Assembly: GCA_024743435.1 (NCBI GenBank)
Contig: JANSWO010000001.1
Coordinates: 372,001-436,000 of the forward strand
Direction of reading: 5' to 3'
Length of the DNA: 64,000 nucleotides
Source: Pseudomonadaceae bacterium
Lineage (GTDB): Bacteria; Pseudomonadota; Gammaproteobacteria; Pseudomonadales; Azotimanducaceae
The notes beneath the pieces were generated by a model. The model saw only the letters and a program-made list of their open reading frames with translations, was not told the DNA's origin and did not search any database. Both the position numbers and the translations under genes were made by a program. How positions within the stretch are numbered: the stretch's first letter is position 1; each line of letters begins with the position of its first letter. Below, one piece after another: positions 16,790 to 27,000 of the stretch.

Positions 16790-18219
16790 AGCCACTTAAA
16801 AAACGCGTGCTGGCAGCCTATGCCGGCGTCGCTGTTCCTCTGTCTGCGCTGGGCCTGCCGGTGTCGGTATACCTGCCGACATTCTATGCAGACGATCTTG
16901 GCCTGGGTCTCGCGCTTACCGGTCTCGTGTTCACTCTGGCCCGTGTCTGGGATGTGGTAACTGATCCGGTAATGGGTGTGGCGTCGGATCGAATTGACAC
17001 GCGCTGGGGCCGGCGCAAACCCTGGCTTGCGATAGCTGCGCCGCTGCTCATGCTTGGTGGCTACTTTATCTTTCTGCCGGATCCGGATGCCGTATCAGGG
17101 TTTTACCTCGGTTTCTGGCTGTTCGTTGCCTACATCGGTTACACGATGCTGCACATCGCGCATCAATCCTGGGGTTCGGAGCTGGCTACCAGCTATGACG
17201 AGCGCAGCCGACTGTTTGGCTGGCGCGAGTTTGCCATCATCGGTGGCATGCTCGGTGTTCTCGGGCTGCCGGTATTGGTTGACCTGCAGGGTGGAGATGC
17301 AACGGCGCGCATAGCCAGCATGGGCTGGTTCATCGTGTTGGCGATTCCTTTAACCACGATCGTTGGTTTGCTACTGGTGCCCAATGGCCCGTCGAAAAGT
17401 GTTGGAGCTCGGCCGGTGGACTGGTCCATGGCAAAAGAGGTTCTCGCGCGGGACTGGACGCTGTGGCGTTTGGTCATTGGAGAGTTCTTCAGCAACTTTG
17501 CGTACGGCGTGGCGGGCGCACTCTACATTCTCTTTGCTACCTGGTCTTACGAGCTGCCCGGGCAGACCACCTATGTGTTGTTCGCGTTTTTCGTCTCCGG
17601 CTTTCTGTCGTTGCCGGTCTGGGTTCGGCTTGCCTATCGCATCGGCAAAGATCGCGCATTGATGATTTCCATGGTCTACGGCGCGACATGCATGCTCGCG
17701 TTGCCTCTGGTGATTGAGCCGGGTAACGCGGTTCAGCTTTGGGGTTTCACGATGTTCTTCGGGGTATCGCTCGGTGCGTCCTCGCCACTGTATCGCTCGA
17801 TGCTTGCTGACCTTACGGATATCGACGAGCTGGAGACCGGGGAGCGACGTCCCGGAATTTACTTTGCATTGCTCAATATGGGCGGCAAAGCCGGTGGCGC
17901 GGTGTCGGTGGGCGTGTCGTTCACTACGCTGAGCCTCGTTTACGGCTTTGAGCTTGGCGCGGAAAACTCGCCGGAGGCGATTGCAGGCGTGTTACAGGTG
18001 TTCTGTGGTGGCACCGCTTTTGGATTACTGGTCGCAGCGGCTTTGCTTTTTCGCTATCCGATTACGCGAGAGCGGCAGCAGCAGGTGCGAAGCGCTCTAC
18101 TCGCGCGATCGAGTGCAATCAATGTAGACGCTGAAGCAGAAGCTGACGTAGAAACCGACGAAGAAACAGGGAAGGAAGGTCCCGCTCAGTCATCCGGGCA
18201 AGGCCCTGGCTCCAGCTGA
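16786..18219 (+). CDS. MFS transporter, GPH (glycoside-pentoside-hexuronide) type
   Basis: 477 residues with about 12 transmembrane segments. The GPH-type signature is clear: WDVVTDPVMGVASDRIDTRWG followed by RRKPW after the second helix. It should carry sugars, glycosides or another organic solute with Na+ or H+. The start is TTG at 16786, sharing four bases (TTGA) with the kinase stop, implying coupled translation. The C-terminal tail is soluble, acidic and Gly/Ser-rich. The 3' end overlaps the convergent CDF gene by 34 bases. Confidence 0.85.
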   Translation: MKPLKKRVLAAYAGVAVPLSALGLPVSVYLPTFYADDLGLGLALTGLVFTLARVWDVVTDPVMGVASDRIDTRWGRRKPWLAIAAPLLMLGGYFIFLPDPDAVSGFYLGFWLFVAYIGYTMLHIAHQSWGSELATSYDERSRLFGWREFAIIGGMLGVLGLPVLVDLQGGDATARIASMGWFIVLAIPLTTIVGLLLVPNGPSKSVGARPVDWSMAKEVLARDWTLWRLVIGEFFSNFAYGVAGALYILFATWSYELPGQTTYVLFAFFVSGFLSLPVWVRLAYRIGKDRALMISMVYGATCMLALPLVIEPGNAVQLWGFTMFFGVSLGASSPLYRSMLADLTDIDELETGERRPGIYFALLNMGGKAGGAVSVGVSFTTLSLVYGFELGAENSPEAIAGVLQVFCGGTAFGLLVAAALLFRYPITRERQQQVRSALLARSSAINVDAEAEADVETDEETGKEGPAQSSGQGPGSS

Positions 18220-19064
18220 ATAGTTGAGTGTTCGATGCCGAACGATGTCGCCAGCCGCGATTTGAGTTCGGTTAGCACGCGCTGGCCATCGGCGCCTTCA
18301 TCAACCGTTGCATGTAGCGTCACCATTGGCATGTCCGGTGTCAGCGACCAGGCGTGTACATGGTGAATCTCCATGACATCGTCCACAGCGCCAAGGCCTG
18401 CTTTGATTGATTCGATGTCGACACCGCCAGGCACGCCCTCCAGCAGAATGTGACTCGCCTCGCGCAGCACCGAGACGGCGCCACGGATCAGGATTCCGGC
18501 AATCACAAACGCGAGTACCGGATCCGCCCACGCCCATCCCCATAACCAGACACAAAGTGCGGCCGTCATGGCCGCTACCGAGCCCAGCAAGTCGCCCAGT
18601 ACGTGCAGGGCTGCTGCGCGTACATTCATGTTGTCGGTGGATCCATGTAACCAGCGAAAGGCAATGAGATTCACCACAAAGCCGATGCTTGCAATGATGA
18701 GCGCAGGGATCGGCAGCATGGTTTCCGGCTCGCGCAAGCGGCCAATTGCCTCGATCACAATCCAGGTTGTGAGCGCGAGCAGCAGCAATGCATTGAAGGC
18801 GGCGGCCAGCACCTGGTAGCGGTGATAGCCGTAGGACAGGCGATCGTTTTCGGCGCGGCGCGATAAGTAGGCGGCGTAGGCCGCCAGCCCGAGGGCGACA
18901 GCATCGAGCGCCATGTGACCGGCATCGGCAAGAAGGGCGAGTGAGTTGGCGAGCAAACCGCCCACCACCTCGACACCAACGAATGCCGAGATGAGCAGGA
19001 ACGCGTGTAGCAGCTTGTTGCTTGCGGCGTCGTCGTGCTCGTGATGATGGTGTTGGTGAGCCAT
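18186..19064 (-). CDS. Cation diffusion facilitator (Zn/Co/Cd efflux)
   Basis: 292 residues. A His-rich metal-gathering start (QHHHHEHDD) is followed by six transmembrane helices. The metal-site motifs of CzcD/ZitB-type exporters are present: LADAGHMALD in helix 2 and HVLGD in helix 5. A cytoplasmic C-terminal domain contains MEIHHVHAWSLTPD. It exports zinc and related divalent cations in exchange for protons. The start lies 3 bases past the LLM oxidoreductase stop, so the two are probably co-transcribed. Confidence 0.92.
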   Translation of the reverse strand: MAHQHHHHEHDDAASNKLLHAFLLISAFVGVEVVGGLLANSLALLADAGHMALDAVALGLAAYAAYLSRRAENDRLSYGYHRYQVLAAAFNALLLLALTTWIVIEAIGRLREPETMLPIPALIIASIGFVVNLIAFRWLHGSTDNMNVRAAALHVLGDLLGSVAAMTAALCVWLWGWAWADPVLAFVIAGILIRGAVSVLREASHILLEGVPGGVDIESIKAGLGAVDDVMEIHHVHAWSLTPDMPMVTLHATVDEGADGQRVLTELKSRLATSFGIEHSTIQLEPGPCPDD

Positions 19065-19067
19065 GGG

Positions 19068-19988
19068 TCAGACGCCGGCCAGCCGCTCTTTGATAGTCGC
19101 AACAGCCTCGATGCCGCTCGCATCGTCGCTGGCAACCGGCATCAGATTGAACAGGCGGCAGCCGTGTTCCTTATAACCCGCGAGCTTGTCGGCCACTTCC
19201 TCGGCGCTGCCGTAGGGGCAAAAACGCTCGAATTTCTCAAAGGGTACGCGATAGAACGCCTCCATCGCCTTCGCCAGGCGCGCCCGGGCCCGGTCGCGGT
19301 TGTCATCAATGCCGACCCAGGCCTGCAAGCCATGCAGCGCCAGCGGACCGCGACCGGATTCGCTGGCCGCCGCGTTCACCGTGGCGATGCTTTTGGCATA
19401 GCGATCAACGGTGCTCCAGATACCTAACCAGCCGTCGCCATAGCGCCCGGCTCGTTGCAGCGCCGCAGGCGCGCGACCGCCAACCACGATAGGCGCAGGC
19501 GTGGCAGGCGCCGGTTTGATCCACGCCCGTTCAAACTCGAAAAACTTGCCGCGAAAGTCGTGGGGGTTGCCATCGGACAGCAGCTTGATGACTTCCAGAC
19601 ATTCATCGGTGCGTTTGCCACGAGTGGTGGGGTCAACATCGCACATCGCTACTTCATTGCGATCCTCGCCCCCGACACCAACGCCCAGAATGAGCTGCCC
19701 CGGCGCCGCCTCGGCCATCGTCGCGAGTTGTCTGGCAACCAGCACCGGATGCCGCAGCGCTAGCAGGTAAACGCCGACGCAAATGCGGAGCTTTGGGTGC
19801 ATTGCTGCGAGCATGGCGGCGTTGATCAGGCCGTCCATGCCAGTGCCCACGTGGAAACTGACGTGGTCCGCGACGAACACGTGATCGATGCCGTTATCGA
19901 TGATCTGGGAAACGAATTCCTGGCGCTGTTGATGAGGTGAGCTGAGGATGCCCGGTGATGCGAGCGTACCGACCTGCAGTGTCGCCAT
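19068..19988 (-). CDS. LLM-class flavin-dependent oxidoreductase
   Basis: 306 residues, TIM-barrel luciferase-like monooxygenase superfamily. Visible features: VFVADHVSFHV, LRICVGVYLLALRHPVLVARQLAT, the LILGVGVGGEDRNE loop, and APIVVGGRAPAALQRAGRYGDGW. These use FMN or F420 to oxidise or reduce small organic molecules. It precedes the CDF gene and follows the acyl-CoA dehydrogenase-like flavoprotein on the same strand, which may be a functional partner. Substrate unknown. Confidence 0.85.
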   Translation of the reverse strand: MATLQVGTLASPGILSSPHQQRQEFVSQIIDNGIDHVFVADHVSFHVGTGMDGLINAAMLAAMHPKLRICVGVYLLALRHPVLVARQLATMAEAAPGQLILGVGVGGEDRNEVAMCDVDPTTRGKRTDECLEVIKLLSDGNPHDFRGKFFEFERAWIKPAPATPAPIVVGGRAPAALQRAGRYGDGWLGIWSTVDRYAKSIATVNAAASESGRGPLALHGLQAWVGIDDNRDRARARLAKAMEAFYRVPFEKFERFCPYGSAEEVADKLAGYKEHGCRLFNLMPVASDDASGIEAVATIKERLAGV

Positions 19989-20020
19989 TGTCTTGAGCCC
20001 CTCTCGGTGCAGGTTGTTGG

Positions 20021-21178
20021 CTAGAGCATCGATTTCGGATCGAGCCCCAGGTGAACTCGTCCGATCACATCCAGGGTGGGTTTGGCCACCATGATGTGCT
20101 GCGTGCTGATGTGGACATCGCGAAAGCAGCGTTGCAAATCTGAATTCAGATATATCGCGCTGCCACCGGCGGCGTGATAGAGAGCATCTACCGCACCCGC
20201 TGCTCGCCAGGTGCCGTTGCTGGCTGCCAGACGAAGCGCCGCGCGATCTTCCCGGCTGAGTCGCTCGGAAGCCTCGGCAGCCTGCCAGGCTCGGTCGATC
20301 GACTGGTGAGCAAGTGCTTTGGCTGACTCCACGTCAGCGATGGCCTGAGCGAGCACCGCCTGGGCAGAAGAACGCATGGCGAGGGGTTTCGCCGACCCGG
20401 TCGGGGTCTTGCCGCCAGCGAGTTCTATAAACGCATCGATTGCTCTCTGCGCGATGCCTATAGATACCGCCGAGACGCCAAGCGCCAACAGGCCCAACGT
20501 TGGGAAACGAAACAGCGGGCTGTCAATCCGGCCAGGTTCACCCATGACGGAGTAGCGACCTTCGGGCACGAATACATCGTTTGCTTCGAAGTGATGTGAG
20601 CCGGTGCCGCACAGACCGCTGGTGTGCCACGTGTCGTGAATCGTCACGTCCGAGGCGTCAAACAACATCAGGTGCGGTCGGCCTGTTTCATCGCCCTCCA
20701 CGATGCTACCGCCGGCAATCCATTGGGAAACACCGCTCGCGCTGCCAAAAGGCCATTTCCCGGATACTCGGTAGCCGCCCTCAACCGGCGTAGCTCGACC
20801 CATCGGTGCGGTAACACCACAGGTGATGACATCGGGCGCCTCTGCATACACACGCTGTGCCCATTCGTCCGACATGCCAGCGGCCATGGTGCTCGTCGTC
20901 GTGCCGATCATGAGTACCCAGGCGACCGCCCCGTCATGACGCGCACAGCGCGCGAGCGCGTCGTAGTAGTCACCAGGGTGACTTTCGAAACCGCCGTATT
21001 CCGTGGGCACGAGCATGCGAAACAAACCGCTTTTCGCCATATCGGCGGCCAGGCTCGCGGACATCTGTCGCTCTCGTTCCATGGCATCGCTGCCCTTGCG
21101 GATCCGCTCGCCGAATGTTTCCACAACCGCGCAGGGATTGAAGTTGGCGCCGGTGCTGGGTGTCGTGCTGGCGTTCAT
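20021..21178 (-). CDS. Acyl-CoA dehydrogenase-like flavoprotein (possible group D monooxygenase)
   Basis: 385 residues. The fold is that of acyl-CoA dehydrogenases: PTEYGGFESHPGDYYDAL, VSGKWPFGSASGVSQWIAGG, and a C-terminal four-helix domain. The usual catalytic-Glu region is not evident. The SGKWPFGSG-like segment and the IYLNSDLQRCFRDVH ending match the HsaA/HpaB-like oxygenase branch, which hydroxylates aromatics with reduced flavin from a partner. The adjacent LLM enzyme fits a redox role. Monooxygenase versus dehydrogenase remains open. Confidence 0.75.
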   Translation of the reverse strand: MNASTTPSTGANFNPCAVVETFGERIRKGSDAMERERQMSASLAADMAKSGLFRMLVPTEYGGFESHPGDYYDALARCARHDGAVAWVLMIGTTTSTMAAGMSDEWAQRVYAEAPDVITCGVTAPMGRATPVEGGYRVSGKWPFGSASGVSQWIAGGSIVEGDETGRPHLMLFDASDVTIHDTWHTSGLCGTGSHHFEANDVFVPEGRYSVMGEPGRIDSPLFRFPTLGLLALGVSAVSIGIAQRAIDAFIELAGGKTPTGSAKPLAMRSSAQAVLAQAIADVESAKALAHQSIDRAWQAAEASERLSREDRAALRLAASNGTWRAAGAVDALYHAAGGSAIYLNSDLQRCFRDVHISTQHIMVAKPTLDVIGRVHLGLDPKSML

Positions 21179-21258
21179 GGGTGCTGGTTTGCCTGTGTCG
21201 TGCTGCCAATTGCCATCAGTTTACGAAAAATCCCGACGGCTTGTTTGTCGCGAGACTT

Positions 21259-21873
21259 TTATAAAGAGAAAAGGGTTGTCCAGAACCGGTCCAGTGATCT
21301 GGTATCGATGAAGTGATGACACTGATAGCCCATGGATTCGGCGATGGTCAGGCTCGCGATGTCGGTATCGACAATGAGTACCTGTTCGGCTGGCTGATCC
21401 AGAAGCGTCGACAATGCGTAGAAAACCTTGGGTGAGGGTTTTCGCGCGCCGATGTCGGCTGAGAAAAGAACCGGACGAAAGTGATCGACAACGACTCCAT
21501 CGCCGTCGCGGAAACTCTCTAAAGCGCTGCGGCTTACATCGTGGCCGTTGCCGAGAATCGCCAGTTGGCACTCAGGCTGCAGGCTTTTGGCCCAGGCGAT
21601 GGTGGCATCGTTCGGCTCGAAGGCGCGACTAAAGCAGGCTTCGATGACGCTGCGTCCGAGCCGGCAGCCCAGTTGAGCGTTGATCGCATCCACCAGGTTT
21701 CTGGGCTTGACGCGTCCTGCATCGCAGTCGGCCATGAAACCGGAATCGAACAGCGCGCGGCGCACGTGAGTCGTGGCCATGCCACAGGCCTCGGCGAATG
21801 CCTCAAGGCGGCGTTCCGGGTGATAGTGAAACAGCACGCCCGCAGGCTCGAATACGACGACAGCGGGGGTCAC
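21259..21873 (-). CDS. HAD-fold protein lacking catalytic residues (probable pseudo-phosphatase)
   Basis: 204 residues if translation starts at the GTG at 21873, which overlaps the preceding gene's stop as GTGA. The HAD layout is intact, but motif I reads VVFEPAGVLF: the nucleophile Asp is Glu9 and the acid/base Asp is Ala11. Motif II reads AILGNGHD with Gly for Ser/Thr. The motif III Lys (GARKPSPKVFY) and motif IV (VLIVDTDIAS) remain. It is therefore probably a binding or regulatory protein rather than a hydrolase. Coupled to the SnoaL-like gene. Confidence 0.7.
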   Translation of the reverse strand: MTPAVVVFEPAGVLFHYHPERRLEAFAEACGMATTHVRRALFDSGFMADCDAGRVKPRNLVDAINAQLGCRLGRSVIEACFSRAFEPNDATIAWAKSLQPECQLAILGNGHDVSRSALESFRDGDGVVVDHFRPVLFSADIGARKPSPKVFYALSTLLDQPAEQVLIVDTDIASLTIAESMGYQCHHFIDTRSLDRFWTTLFSL

Positions 21874-22292
21874 GAACCATTCAGCCAGTGCAATCTGCGA
21901 CGCGCGAATAGCCAGGTTCCGTCGACACACTGGTATTGGTCTTCGAAGTGGCCGGCGGACTGAATGATTTCTCCCGCATTCGAGGACAGGCGTTGCACGT
22001 AGGCGATGCCGCGCGCGGTGGTCGGGTCGATCAGGTCAGTGAACACATTGCTGATTACATGGCGGGTGGGCTTTCTTGGTAGCGCGGCGATATCGGCGAC
22101 TATGGCCTGCCGACCCTTTGAGGTTTTCTCACCCAGCACTAACTCAGCATCGCTTGTGAAGAGCTCGGATAGCGCATCGTGATCGAAGAAATCCAAGCAG
22201 CGCGCGTATGTGTAGCAAAGCTGCTCGCAAGCGTGAGTGGCTTGCTGGGTTGCCTGGAACGTTGTTAGCGAATTGGCGTCTGCCGATGTCAC
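21870..22292 (-). CDS. SnoaL/NTF2-like small protein
   Basis: 140 residues from a GTG at 22292 with an AGGAAA ribosome site. The frame extends further upstream, but that part is Arg/Ser-rich and overlaps the GGDEF-EAL gene. The body matches the SnoaL-like cone fold: YARCLDFFDHDALSELFTSDAELVLG, GRQAIVADIAAL, TRHVISNVFTDL, and AGHFEDQYQCVDGTWLFARR. Members are small-molecule isomerases, hydratases or ring-hydroxylase partners. Coupled by GTGA to the HAD-like gene, suggesting the two work together. Confidence 0.75.
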   Translation of the reverse strand: MTSADANSLTTFQATQQATHACEQLCYTYARCLDFFDHDALSELFTSDAELVLGEKTSKGRQAIVADIAALPRKPTRHVISNVFTDLIDPTTARGIAYVQRLSSNAGEIIQSAGHFEDQYQCVDGTWLFARRRLHWLNGS

Positions 22293-22335
22293 GGGAGCTT
22301 TCCTGTGGAGGAGAAAAGCTATTGTCCGTTGTCTG

Positions 22336-23940
22336 TCAGCGCTGTGCGAGCTTCTCGTCGCCGCGAGCCGATAGGGATTCGAGAAACTGCTGCGGTGACT
22401 GGGGATGGGAGTAGAGATAACCCTGCGCAACCTCGCAGCCCAGTGCCCGCAGACTGTCGCGCTGCATCTCGGTTTCAACGCCAACGGCGATCAGGCGAAG
22501 ATCGTACCGGTGCGCGAGTTTAATGACCTGATCGGCCAGCGCATTCGCGGTGGCAGATGCACCGATATTGCCAACCACGCTGCGATCGATTTTCAATGTG
22601 TCCACCGGCATGCGTAAGAGGTCTGCCGTATCGATCAGGCTACCGCCGAGCTGATCGAGGCATAGGCGTACGCCAAGATCTTTCAGGATGTAGACCTCAT
22701 CTCTTGCGTTGTCGAGGACGCTGGCCAGTGCGGCCTGGCTCAGCTCGAGTTCGAGCATCGTGGGATCAAGCCACTTCTGTTCCTGCAACGCGCGGATGCG
22801 GCGGCTCAGAGAGCCATCAAAGAATTGCTGTGCGGAGACATTCACTCCAAGGTGAAAAGCGCTCAGACGCTGTTCGAACCAGGTGGAGGCATGTCGTCCG
22901 GCTTGTTCAAGCACCCAGTCGCCAACCCGATTGATCGTGCCCGTGCGTTCCGCCGCCGGGATGAAGTGGCTCGGTCGGAGCTCGCCAACGTCCATGCCGT
23001 GCCAGCGCACGAGGGCCTCCGCGCCCACCAGCTCGCTACCATCTATGCTCCATTGGCCTTGTAGAACGATGCTGAACTCGTCAGCTTCAACGGCCTGGGG
23101 AATACGCTGCTGCATAGGCTCGGGTGTTTGCACACCGCGACGAATGCGGTTGCCACCCGCGTCGGTCGCAGCACTCTGCGCAAGCCAGGCTTGTTCGGCG
23201 ACCTCGCGAACGCGCGCAACTGAGCGCTGCCAGATGCATCCGATAGATACGGTCAGAAAGACATTGTTGCCAGCGATGTCGAAGGCATCGCGAAAGCCGG
23301 TGAGTATTGATTCAGATAGTGAGTGGCTGCTGGCGCGATCGAGTTTGGGTACGATCACAATGAAGTTTGCCGCATCGCGAATGCCTACATCCGCCTGTCT
23401 GGGCAGCTGACTCAGCAGTCTGCGGGCGATACCCGCAAGAGCCTCGGTGGCGGCAATCGGATCGAGATTGGCATACAGGTGATCGCCGTGGTCGATATGC
23501 ACTGCGAGAATCGCGCCACCGTCAAGACGCCGACGACGCCATCGTTCGAGCAGAATTTCTTCGAACGGAAGCCGGGTGGTTGGTTCGAGATCGTCTGCAC
23601 CGTTCAGATCGCGCGCGAGTCGCTGCACATTGACTGCAGTTCGCAGTTGCTCGGCTAACTCGTCATCGGTCATGTTGGTGGATAGCTTCAGCCAGTGGCC
23701 GTCGAGGCCGCCGTTCGCCGGATCGCTGTCTGAGGTCAACGCGACCGGAACGTAGTCGCCCGGGGGCAGCGCATAGCCGAAATCGTCGCTGATAAGCAGG
23801 TCGAAACTAACGCTCGAACTCTGTAGCAGATCAAGTTCCGCGAGGCTCGCCAACGTGGCGCAGCGCCAATCCATCGCCTCGCACAGGGCCAGCAGGCGCT
23901 CGCGCTGTCGTTCGTCCTTGAGTCGCAGGCAGATATTCAT
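22336..23940 (-). CDS. Degenerate GGDEF-EAL protein
   Basis: About 534 residues from the ATG at 23940. The N-terminal 115 residues look receiver-like. The next 170 occupy the GGDEF position, but the active loop reads RDAANF instead of RxGGDEF, so it should not make c-di-GMP. The EAL domain keeps EALVRW, NVSAQQF, LKIDRS and VETEMQ. It has lost metal or catalytic residues: LDQLGG for LDDFGxG, AVGVET for AEGVET, and ELSQ for ExTE. Likely a c-di-GMP sensor or scaffold. No transmembrane part. Confidence 0.8.
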   Translation of the reverse strand: MNICLRLKDERQRERLLALCEAMDWRCATLASLAELDLLQSSSVSFDLLISDDFGYALPPGDYVPVALTSDSDPANGGLDGHWLKLSTNMTDDELAEQLRTAVNVQRLARDLNGADDLEPTTRLPFEEILLERWRRRRLDGGAILAVHIDHGDHLYANLDPIAATEALAGIARRLLSQLPRQADVGIRDAANFIVIVPKLDRASSHSLSESILTGFRDAFDIAGNNVFLTVSIGCIWQRSVARVREVAEQAWLAQSAATDAGGNRIRRGVQTPEPMQQRIPQAVEADEFSIVLQGQWSIDGSELVGAEALVRWHGMDVGELRPSHFIPAAERTGTINRVGDWVLEQAGRHASTWFEQRLSAFHLGVNVSAQQFFDGSLSRRIRALQEQKWLDPTMLELELSQAALASVLDNARDEVYILKDLGVRLCLDQLGGSLIDTADLLRMPVDTLKIDRSVVGNIGASATANALADQVIKLAHRYDLRLIAVGVETEMQRDSLRALGCEVAQGYLYSHPQSPQQFLESLSARGDEKLAQR

Positions 23941-24033
23941 CGTTCGGAGTGTACGAAGCACGTCTGGTGCCAGCCACGCTGCAAGGCGGTATTTGTGACG
24001 TGGTCGGCCTTTGCCGCTGACTTTCTTCCGCGG

Positions 24034-27000
24034 TTATTGCAACCAGCAGTGTTTGTGATCGCGCACAACCTCGACGTGTCGTTGTAGCACTTCGAGATAG
24101 GGGCTTGTTCGTGCCGGCTGCTCGTTGATCGTTTCGATCGTAACGCGCCGGTGGCGCTGAATGAGGTGCCGCAATACAGGCATTAACTCGTCGATGGCCT
24201 CGCTATCCCATGGCTCCAGGAACGTAAGCCGAGCTCCGTTGTTGCCGACGATGAGGCCGAGCCCATTGCGGCAAAAACCGAGGAAATTTGCCGCTCGGCG
24301 GTCTGGAAGCAAGCCCGTGCAGTCGCCCGCGCTGCTACATGCCGATAGCCCGCCGAGGCCGGTCGGAGCGGCTGGGTCGAGCGCGCTCAGCCAGTAAGGC
24401 TCGAGCGGTCGGTCTTCGCTGAGTTGTGCAATGGCTTTGGGCGTCGCGAATTGGGGCCCCGAAAAACCATCGAAGAACAATCCGGCCAGCACCTCGCCAG
24501 ACAATTCCATGATGCGCAGAGCACGAAACACGGCGGCCCATCGCAGGTTGCCGCCTTCCCGGTCTGCCAGCTCGCGGGTGACGACGCCGTAGCGATCGAT
24601 CAGGAGTCTCGCCCGATTTTTGCCGAGTTCCAGGGCTTCGAGCGGGTCGTCGACTACGCTTGATCCAGGGTCGATCAGTTGCCAATTGCCGCTGTAGCCG
24701 GTGGCTCGCGCGTACGCGCGCCTTCTGCTGGTTCGCGTCGACTCAGGTTCTTGCGTTGCGAACCTGCGCTCCAAGCCTTGCTGTAGTGGGCGCGTTGTAT
24801 CTGCGCATAGGCGACCCTGCCAAACCAGCTGCCAGAACCGCTCGTTAAATTCTACTGCCGGTAGATCGCTTCGATCCTGTAGCTCGTTGAAAGGGTAGCG
24901 TGCACCCGGGTCGGCGAAGAGATCGGCAACTGGGTTGGTGGCGATTGAATCGAGTTCCTCTGGCTCACCCGTCTTATTGCTAGCCGACAGTGACCCTGAT
25001 TCAGGTGCAAGAATGAGATCAATCTCTTCGGGAAAGAGGAAGGTGACGCGCTCGCGACCAAGCCCGACCCACATCCATTGATAGTCGGTAATCAGGTTGT
25101 TGAGGGCGCCTGGGTCTGTGATGCCTCGTGCCGGCAACAGATCTTCGAGCCAGGTGCGAACGGGGGCTCGAAGCCCACGCAGCGCATCCAGCCGTTCGGC
25201 CGCAGCCTGATTGTGATCTGCCGCATGAGCTCGAGGCTTGTTTGAAACTATCGCGACGTTCTGCCACTGGGCGATGAATCTGGCCCAGGCTGTTACCGGT
25301 TGAGTTGTTGCCTGAGGGCGATTGGCGATTCGTTGAAACCGCAGGAGCTGCTCGTAGTTGTCCTGGTCGCAGTACAGGTGATCGTCTCGCCCACGCAGGA
25401 GCGGCCCGCTTGCGAGCTCGGAGAAGAGGGTTCGTGGCACATTCGGCAACAGCGCCTTGATCTCGGCCTCGCTGCGCGGGCCATAGAACGTCATGAACTC
25501 TCGTGCCCAGGCCAGATCGGTGCGATGTTCGACGCTGCTTGCAGGTACCAAACGGGTGATGTGGTCGCTGCTGATCATCTCGCTTGCGATCAGTGCTTCC
25601 AGCAACTCGGCATGGCACAGCCAGCGCCGGTCTCCGACTGTCACCCAGACCAGGTCGTCATGGTCGGGTGCGCTCGCAGCCTCCGCTTCCGGCAATAAAA
25701 CGCGTTCGCGAACCCAATCAACCCAGTCTTCATCGCTCTGTGGCTGATAGCCTGGCAGCCGTCGTTGTCTTTTCGCCTCGAACTCGGCGACCACGTCCTC
25801 GCTAAGCAAGCCGGTAAGGGATCCGGTGACCGCTCCGTCGATCATGTGGTCAGCGAGTGCGCTGCGCACGAGATCATCGGGTGAATCATCGGCGTACATG
25901 TAGCGGTTGATCTGGCTGAAGGTGAGATTTGCTGCGAACGGACTTGGTGTTGATGAGTTCACTAGAGTCACGCTGAGTTCGTTTGTCGCCAGCCGTTCAA
26001 GTTCGGCATTGAGTGCGGGCAGGTTGAACTCATCGTTCAGACAGGTGCGCCAGGTTTCAATGAGTAAAGGAAAATCGCTGTATTGCTGACAATCGGTTAG
26101 CAGCTGTTTGGCCTGGATACGAGTCATCCACAGGGGCATGCGCGCATCGAAACGCTTTTTCGTCAGCAGCAGAGAGCGGCCGGCGCATTCGCGAAAGCGC
26201 GCGCCGAAGAAGCCTGTGCCTTCCAGGCTCTCGCGCAGCAGCGCTTGCAGGTTGTCCGGGGTAACGAGACTCAAGACATCGTGCAGGTCGGGCGTAAGCT
26301 TGGTTTGGATAGCGATTGCGTCGTTGTCCGCATGTATCTCGGCGCGCTCGCCGAATGCCTGCTGCCAAGCGGTATCCAGCGCGTAGGCGAAGGGCCGGTT
26401 AACCGTGCCGCCCCAGAATGTGTGCAGGATCAACTGCTGCTGTCGCAGTTCGCTGGTGTAGCCACCGGGCCCGCTGCGAACCCACTCGGCAATCAGGTGA
26501 CGCCTGTGCGGCAGGGCAACGCCGGTGTGGTCGCGTTGACGCGATAGATAGTCGATCAATTCATCGGCTGCTGAGCGTTCGAAGCCGTGTAGGTTCTCGA
26601 GCAGGTCTCGAAGTTCATCAGTCTTGCGCTCGGCCAACAGATGCTCGCAGCGCTCGAGGAAGTCGCCAATTCGGGAAGAGAAGTGGAAGCTTCTGTTTCT
26701 TGATTCCGCCCGCCAGAAGGGCGGTAGCGTTGGCGCGCTCTTGGCCTGGCTTACGAGTACATCTGAGTTGGTTATTCGCCGCACCTGCCAGATCTGGGTG
26801 CCCAGCGTGAAGGTCTGCCCGATCTTGGCTTCCCAGACAAACTCTTCGTCCAACTCACCGATACGTGCGCCGGAGTCGGCGTGCCGGAGCTGGTAGTAGC
26901 CCCTGTCGGGAATACTGCCGCCGCCGGCGTACATAGCAAGCACGGCGCCTTTGAGAGCCCGTGCCTTGTTCCGCATGCGATCAACGCTCAGCCTTTGCTT

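Noticed and set aside
22293-22484. Upstream extension of the SnoaL-like gene
   Set aside because: It overlaps the GGDEF-EAL gene, is Arg/Ser-rich and lacks a ribosome site.
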